Below, one piece after another: positions 59,489 through 64,000 of a stretch of DNA of 64,000 nt; the first letter of the stretch is position 1; every line of letters starts with the position of its first letter. The stretch is from contig NZ_KE340326.1 of the NCBI RefSeq assembly GCF_000413435.1, forward strand, positions 387,231 to 451,230, written 5' to 3'. The stretch is from Campylobacter ureolyticus ACS-301-V-Sch3b. Its GTDB lineage: Bacteria; Campylobacterota; Campylobacteria; Campylobacterales; Campylobacteraceae. The notes under the pieces are model-generated. The model did not search any database. It had not been told where the DNA came from and worked only from the letters and a program-made list of their open reading frames with translations. Both the position numbers and the translations under genes were made by a program.

Positions 59489-60070
59489 TTACTTACAACT
59501 TGCTGGAAGGCTGAAATTTAGATCTATTTGGCTCCAAGATTTACCGTGGTGATAGGCTTTTTCAGCTATTCTTTTTAGTTGTTCCCACGCTGCGTTTGTG
59601 TTAAAGTCTAGTATTTCAAGTTTTCCTGTTGCTTTTAGAGTTTCATCATCAACTTCATAAGAAAATGGAATTTCTTTTGCAACGCCGTTTATTGTAAATT
59701 CTATTTTAATCTCACTATCACTTACTTCTATAACTTTTGCAGTTATCTTTGTTGGGTCGTTTTCAAATTTTTTAAAAAAATGATTAATTGTATTATTGTT
59801 TCTTACTTTTGCCATCGCTGCTGGCCAAACTTTACCCATGTTATTCATATCAGCGCTTGTATTTATAGTAAGAGTGTCGATTTCAAGTGTTGCATCATTT
59901 AGTTTTTCATCTGGAAAATTTGCCTTAAAACTATCAAATGTGTTTTTTGTGACGACATACTCTTTTTTTGGTGAGCCATAAAAAGTAAAATCAAACTTAA
60001 AGTTATCGCTGCAAGTTCCTGCAAAAAGTGAGTTTGAAGCCATGATTGAAGCTAAAAATAATTTTTTCAT
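59489..60070 (-). CDS. exported YceI-like protein
   Basis: A 193-residue protein with a signal peptide of about 17 residues ending near LFAG. The mature part fits the YceI lipocalin-like family: FDFTFYGSPKKEYVV near the start, NTFDSFKANFPDEKL (split over residues 43-57), ATLEIDTLTINTSADMNN, and the C-terminal AYHHGKSWSQIDLNF. Such proteins bind isoprenoid-like lipids in the periplasm; the ligand here is unknown. Confidence 0.6.
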   Translation of the reverse strand: MKKLFLASIMASNSLFAGTCSDNFKFDFTFYGSPKKEYVVTKNTFDSFKANFPDEKLNDATLEIDTLTINTSADMNNMGKVWPAAMAKVRNNNTINHFFKKFENDPTKITAKVIEVSDSEIKIEFTINGVAKEIPFSYEVDDETLKATGKLEILDFNTNAAWEQLKRIAEKAYHHGKSWSQIDLNFSLPASCK

Positions 60071-60151
60071 TTTTATCCTTTTTGAAAATAATATCCGTTA
60101 TTATAATTAAAAAAAGATAATTTTACTCTTAATTTTAAAAATTTTAAATTT

Positions 60152-60613
60152 TTATCTTAAATTTAACATATTACAAGCACCATGATCGCCTAATTTACAA
60201 GCTTTTAAATAAAGCTCAGTAGCTTTTGAGGTGTTTTTATCTACTCCATGCCCATCATCATAAAGTTTTGCTAAATTTAAACAACTATATGAACTATTAT
60301 TATCACAAGCTTTTTTAAAAATATCAAAAGCTTCATCATAACTTTCATAAATTGTTAAAACAAAAGCTTTTAATTCACACCCTACTCCAAACTCAATTTT
60401 ACAAGCTTTATCAAAATAAGTATAAGCTTGAATTAACTCGCCTTGTTTGTAGTGTGTCATTCCTATTTCAGAACATGACCAAGAATCACCTTTAGTACAG
60501 TTTTGATCAAATTTCAGATATTTTTGCTCTTGTGGTGAAAGTGAATTTTCATCTAAAATTTCATTTGCAAAAGATATGAAAAAACTTACTAGTAAAAATA
60601 TGAAAACTCTCAT
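60152..60613 (-). CDS. secreted cysteine-rich Sel1-repeat protein (Hcp-like)
   Basis: A 153-residue protein with a signal peptide (about 1-16) and three to four Sel1-type helical repeats: SWSCSEIGMTHYKQGE, YSCLNLAKLYDDGHGV and a final KACKLGDHGACNM. Each repeat pairs two cysteines about eight residues apart, as in Helicobacter cysteine-rich proteins. Likely periplasmic or secreted; function unknown. Its start overlaps the thyX stop by four bases. Confidence 0.8.
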   Translation of the reverse strand: MRVFIFLLVSFFISFANEILDENSLSPQEQKYLKFDQNCTKGDSWSCSEIGMTHYKQGELIQAYTYFDKACKIEFGVGCELKAFVLTIYESYDEAFDIFKKACDNNSSYSCLNLAKLYDDGHGVDKNTSKATELYLKACKLGDHGACNMLNLR

Positions 60614-61233
60614 TTTTCATCCTTATAAACAGACTCTTTGAATATAAATTTATGTTCATCTGGAAGAGAATTATAAATTTCATAAGCTAGGTTTCTTATC
60701 TCCCACAGAGCTGATTTTGAAGTTCTAAGATGTAAAAAATTTTGAAGGCTTCTTGCATTTATACTCCAAGTAAGCTCAGTTTTATAACATTCTGGAAGTG
60801 CGTATTTAGCGATGTCTAGAGTGTTTATTTTATTTAAAATTTGACGGATATTTTCAAGAGCTTGAATGCTATAATTATCAACCATCTCATTTTTAGTTAA
60901 AACTATATAGCGAGACGCATTTTTAAAATCCCCTATTTTAAACTCATTTTCTTTTTTAAGTTCTTTTAGGGTGTATCTAGTGGATTTAACACTCAAACTT
61001 GCCATTCTATGACGTGCTAATTCTTGTAAAAGTGCTCTTGAGATTCCTTTTATATAAAAATTATAATGTAGATGTTCAAGCGTTGAGGCATGTTTAAATT
61101 TATTCCCAACTCTGTTGATTAGCTCTTTGTCTATCTCGCCTCCATTATCCCCTTTATCAAAGCTTTGCCAACAAGTTCTTATGGCATTTGAGCAGACCCA
61201 AAGTGGAGTGAAATTTAGTAGTTTTACTTCCAT
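60610..61233 (-). CDS. thyX: flavin-dependent thymidylate synthase
   Basis: Makes dTMP from dUMP with FAD and methylene-tetrahydrofolate. The 207 residues contain the ThyX motif RHRMASLSVKSTR near residue 80 and the late NARSLQNFLHLRTSKSALWEIR segment (split). There is no thyA in the window, so this may be the only thymidylate synthase. It lies 11 bases after the antiporter gene, in one operon. Confidence 0.95.
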   Translation of the reverse strand: MEVKLLNFTPLWVCSNAIRTCWQSFDKGDNGGEIDKELINRVGNKFKHASTLEHLHYNFYIKGISRALLQELARHRMASLSVKSTRYTLKELKKENEFKIGDFKNASRYIVLTKNEMVDNYSIQALENIRQILNKINTLDIAKYALPECYKTELTWSINARSLQNFLHLRTSKSALWEIRNLAYEIYNSLPDEHKFIFKESVYKDEK

Positions 61234-61244
61234 TTTTTTCCTTT

Positions 61245-62570
61245 TTATAAAATTACAGCAAATAGTATGCCAAATAAAATCAAAGGAATGTTAAAAAATA
61301 TAAAAGTCGGAATACAAGTATCATAAATGTGATTGTGTTGTCCGTCGAAATTTAAACCACTTGTTGGTCCAAGTGTGCTATCGCTTGCAGGACTTCCAGC
61401 ATCCCCTACTGCAGCTGCAATGCCTATTAGAATAATTATAGCTGATGTGCTAAATCCAAGCTCAAGTGCGAGTGGATAGTAAATCGCTGTAATTATTGGA
61501 ATAGTTCCAAAACTACTTCCAATGCCTATTGTAATAAATAGTCCAATAACTAGCATTAAAGCTGCTCCGCCAAGCTTTCCACCAGCTAAAGAGGCAGCTG
61601 CATTAACAAGATCAGGAATACCACCTGTTTCTCTTAAAATTGCGCCATAACCTGCAGCTACAAGCATAACAAAGGCGATAAATCCCATTATATGGATACC
61701 TTTATCAAAAGTTTTGTCCATATCTTTATATTTTATCCCACCAAAAACTATCATGGTAATAATTCCAAGAAGTGCACCAAGAGGAAGAGAGCCAAAGCAA
61801 ATTTGAATAATAAAGGCTACAACTATTCCAGCTAATGCGCCCCACTCTTTTAAGCCCATTTTTATCTCATCTAGATTTTTAGGCGTATTGTTTTCAATAT
61901 CTTTGTATTCTCTTGGTTTTTTGAAAGTAATTACAGCTAAAACAAGCCCTACGATCATCGGAATTGCCGCCATCCACATAACACTTGCAATTTGTGAAAT
62001 TTCAACATTTAAGCCGTTATTTGCCATCTCTTTTTGTAAAATTGTAAAAAACAAAAGTCCAAATCCAACTGGAAGTGAAATATATGGAGCTTGAAGACCA
62101 AAAGTTAAAGCACAAGCTACGGCGCGTCTGTCAATTTTCATCTTATTCATCACACTTAAAAGTGGTGGTATTAAAATCGGAATAAAAGCGATATGAACAG
62201 GAATTAAATTTTGTGAAAAACAGGCGATAAAAGCAATTACAAATATAAAATAAAACTTACTTTTTGTTATAAATTTTGAAATTTTATTGATTAAAATCGT
62301 AGTTAAATTTGTAAAAGAGATAGCTGCAGCTAAAACTCCAAGTAAAACGTATGATAGTGCGGTTTGGAGATTGCCTTTCATACCATCCATAAAGACATCT
62401 AAGGTGTAATTCATACTTTTCATAAAAGTGTATGCCTCTCCACTTGGCATAATATGAGCCATAAGTCCTGCAACCATCGCTGAAATAAGGATAGAAAGCA
62501 TAACATTGCATCTTAATATACATAAAATAAACATTAAAATAATGCTAGAAAATACGGGATTGCTAAGCAT
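61245..62570 (-). CDS. Na+/H+ antiporter-family permease
   Basis: A 441-residue inner-membrane protein with about eleven membrane segments. The conserved C-terminal block GDAGSPASDSTLGPTSGLNF followed by DGQHNHIYDTC matches the Na+/H+ antiporter family (YuiF type), in which some members instead carry amino acids. The transported substrate is therefore uncertain. It begins the operon with thyX and the Sel1-repeat gene. Confidence 0.85.
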   Translation of the reverse strand: MLSNPVFSSIILMFILCILRCNVMLSILISAMVAGLMAHIMPSGEAYTFMKSMNYTLDVFMDGMKGNLQTALSYVLLGVLAAAISFTNLTTILINKISKFITKSKFYFIFVIAFIACFSQNLIPVHIAFIPILIPPLLSVMNKMKIDRRAVACALTFGLQAPYISLPVGFGLLFFTILQKEMANNGLNVEISQIASVMWMAAIPMIVGLVLAVITFKKPREYKDIENNTPKNLDEIKMGLKEWGALAGIVVAFIIQICFGSLPLGALLGIITMIVFGGIKYKDMDKTFDKGIHIMGFIAFVMLVAAGYGAILRETGGIPDLVNAAASLAGGKLGGAALMLVIGLFITIGIGSSFGTIPIITAIYYPLALELGFSTSAIIILIGIAAAVGDAGSPASDSTLGPTSGLNFDGQHNHIYDTCIPTFIFFNIPLILFGILFAVIL

Positions 62571-62684
62571 AATTTTCCTTTAAAGTTAAATAAAAGCTCA
62601 TTATATGATAAATGGATTTAAATTTTAATAAAATTGTAATGTTTAGAAAATTTTTGATGTTTTAATTGAGATTTTAGAATTTTA

Positions 62685-62713
62685 AGAGATTTGGAAAAAT
62701 TATCCAAATCTCT
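62685..62713 (-). terminator. terminator-like hairpin after the autotransporter gene
   Basis: AGAGATTTGG (62685-62694) pairs perfectly with CCAAATCTCT (62704-62713). On the minus strand it follows the autotransporter stop by 26 bases and is followed by TTAAAATT. The rest of the 168-base gap shows nothing else. Confidence 0.65.
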
Positions 62714-62738
62714 AATTAATTAAATTTAATAACGGATA

Positions 62739-64000
62739 TTAAAATCTGTATGTAAAGCCGATTTGTCCGTTATAAATTTTATCATCTTTATTAAGATAGA
62801 TACCACCACCTATGTTTATAAATAAATTTCTAGATATTTCTGTTTGGATACCAAAGTCAAATACAAAACTTGTTCTTTTCTTTGCTTCTTCATTTAGCAT
62901 AAAGTAGTAATTGCTTGATCCAAAATATGATCTCATACCATTATTTCTTTGATAAATATCTCTTGCGATATAAGGTCTTGCATAAAGAGTGATATTTTTA
63001 TTGTTATAAAGCATTTCTAAACCTAAATTTGCCTGTAAATTTTTAAATTTAGATTTATCAAATGTTTGTGTTAAATTTCCAACATCTTTATGATTTGTTG
63101 AAGCTGTAAAACTATCTTGTGTATAGTCAAAATAATCAAGCCCTATAAATGGTTTAATGCTAAAATTATCATTTACATTAAATTTATACCCATAAGCTGT
63201 GCCTATTGTTAAGTAACTAGAATCAAATTTAGCTTTATAGTTTAAATTTGTAGCTAATAGTTTTAGATTATAATCAGCTTTATTATTTCCTAAACCATAA
63301 CCTATAGATAAATCAAACTCATTATTATCAAGATATTGTCTAGCATAAGCACCTACTTCATAAAGATCTGATTTTAAACTTACATCGTTGTTGCTATCTG
63401 CTTTAGCATATGAGAAGTATCCACCAACAAGAGTTGAATCAAACATTTTGTTAAAGCTTACAACTCCACCTGCAAGACTGTGGCTGTGGCCAGATTCATT
63501 ATTTTTTGCCCCAATAGCTGAAATATTAAATGAATTTTTGTAAATTTCTCTATCTATTAAATCAATTAAATATCTTAAATCATCAGAATTTGAAGCAAGC
63601 TTTGTTCCATCTAAGTACTTCATAGCATTAGCTGTTACCATAGGGCTATTTTTAGTTGGATTAAGCATCATATCTTTATTTATCGCTCTTTTTGTTTCGA
63701 TATTAAATGTTTTTGTCGGTTTATACACATTAGGTTTATTCTTTTTAACTTCTCTGACTAAATTAGTTAAAACTTTTATGCTTTCATCTCTTATAACTAC
63801 ATCATCATTTTCCAAAGCTAAGCTTATAGTTGTAACTATAGCTGTATTTACATTTCCCTCATTAGATAACAATAGTGAGTTTAATATGTCTTTAGCATCA
63901 TCTAACTCTTTAGGAAGTTTTACTTTTGGTTTAGCTGGTTCAGTTCCTGGTTCAGTTCCTGGTTCAGTTCCTGGTTCAGTTCCTGGTTCAGTTCCTGGTT
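62739..64000 (-). CDS. autotransporter, C-terminal beta-barrel part (runs off right edge)
   Basis: The frame stays open to the window end, so the N-terminus and passenger are missing. The visible 420 residues begin with repeated Pro-Gly-Thr-Glu units, then a lysine-rich linker AKPKVKLPKELDD and an alpha-helical section. From about residue 150 onward comes an autotransporter beta-domain with alternating strands and the terminal IGFTYRF, whose last phenylalanine is the usual outer-membrane signal. The TTG at 63870-63872 can be read as a start but is internal. A surface protein that passes or displays an unseen passenger is likely. Confidence 0.85.
   Translation of the reverse strand, partial: PGTEPGTEPGTEPGTEPGTEPAKPKVKLPKELDDAKDILNSLLLSNEGNVNTAIVTTISLALENDDVVIRDESIKVLTNLVREVKKNKPNVYKPTKTFNIETKRAINKDMMLNPTKNSPMVTANAMKYLDGTKLASNSDDLRYLIDLIDREIYKNSFNISAIGAKNNESGHSHSLAGGVVSFNKMFDSTLVGGYFSYAKADSNNDVSLKSDLYEVGAYARQYLDNNEFDLSIGYGLGNNKADYNLKLLATNLNYKAKFDSSYLTIGTAYGYKFNVNDNFSIKPFIGLDYFDYTQDSFTASTNHKDVGNLTQTFDKSKFKNLQANLGLEMLYNNKNITLYARPYIARDIYQRNNGMRSYFGSSNYYFMLNEEAKKRTSFVFDFGIQTEISRNLFINIGGGIYLNKDDKIYNGQIGFTYRF
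63937..64000 (-). repeat. 12-bp tandem repeat encoding Pro-Gly-Thr-Glu units
   Basis: The plus-strand unit GGTTCAGTTCCT is repeated exactly five times from 63937 and a sixth copy is cut by the window edge. On the coding strand it gives four residues per unit. Because the unit is a multiple of three, gain or loss of copies changes length but keeps the frame. Confidence 0.95.

Noticed and set aside
63870..63872. TTG as the start of the autotransporter
   Set aside because: The frame continues upstream through the Pro-Gly-Thr-Glu repeat to the window edge without a stop, so the codon is internal.

Overview
The window looks like a continuous stretch of chromosome from an AT-rich epsilonproteobacterium of the genus Campylobacter. 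It carries the origin-proximal block dnaA-dnaN-gyrB and many Campylobacter-like gene neighbours. It also has a complete urease cluster with separate gamma, beta and alpha subunits, and an anaerobic (class III) ribonucleotide reductase beside the aerobic one. That combination points to Campylobacter ureolyticus or a close relative; this is inference from gene content, not from a database match. No tRNA, rRNA operon, CRISPR array, insertion sequence or prophage was seen.

Layout. 1-5.0 kb: the end of an unknown gene and a 1568-residue protein that joins an exonuclease-like domain, a RecQ helicase and a UvrD-like helicase. 5.3-7.2 kb: a periplasmic asparaginase behind an aspartate/glutamate-type binding protein. 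7.5-8.3 kb: three small membrane-associated proteins resembling the YqjD/YqjE/YqjK set. 8.4-13.9 kb: ksgA-rnj-(restriction-like nuclease)-kdsD-rluB. 14.0-16.5 kb: hisF, a nucleosidase-like gene, rlmN and a 34-residue membrane peptide. 16.6-18.9 kb: a RluA-type pseudouridine synthase and purB. Two exact parS sites lie 1.8 kb apart inside coding sequence. 19.0-26.3 kb: a deoxyribonucleotide block, nrdA, a NimA-like flavoprotein, nrdD, a separately encoded glycyl-radical domain, nrdG and nrdB. 26.3-32 kb: pcm, a degenerate McrB-like ATPase, recJ and pyrG. 32.1-35.1 kb: a DUF4492 protein, cydA, cydB and a CydX-sized peptide, then a decayed gene. 35.5-37.8 kb: a patA/patB-type O-acetylation pair. 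37.8-47.1 kb: the urease cluster ureABCEFG-ureH set within a row of DUF3137 genes headed by lemA. 47.2-51.2 kb: typA, an unknown gene, the 4.5S RNA gene, an HD-domain gene and queF. 51.2-57.5 kb: a degenerate GGDEF/EAL protein, gyrB, dnaN and dnaA with DnaA-box-like motifs on both sides. 57.6-64 kb: ruvC, pyrF, pyrE, two small exported proteins, thyX, a Na+/H+ antiporter-family permease, and the C-terminal part of an autotransporter with a 12-bp tandem repeat running off the right edge.

How the genes fit together. The two RNR classes give dNTPs with and without oxygen, and cytochrome bd suits life at low oxygen. Urease with its four accessory proteins gives ammonia from urea. The asparaginase and binding protein suggest amino-acid scavenging in the periplasm. 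The most notable observations are the split NrdD whose halves lie in one frame separated by a single TAA, the paired parS sites, the urease cluster inside a lemA/DUF3137 array, the exonuclease-RecQ-UvrD fusion, and the McrB-like protein with altered nucleotide-binding motifs.
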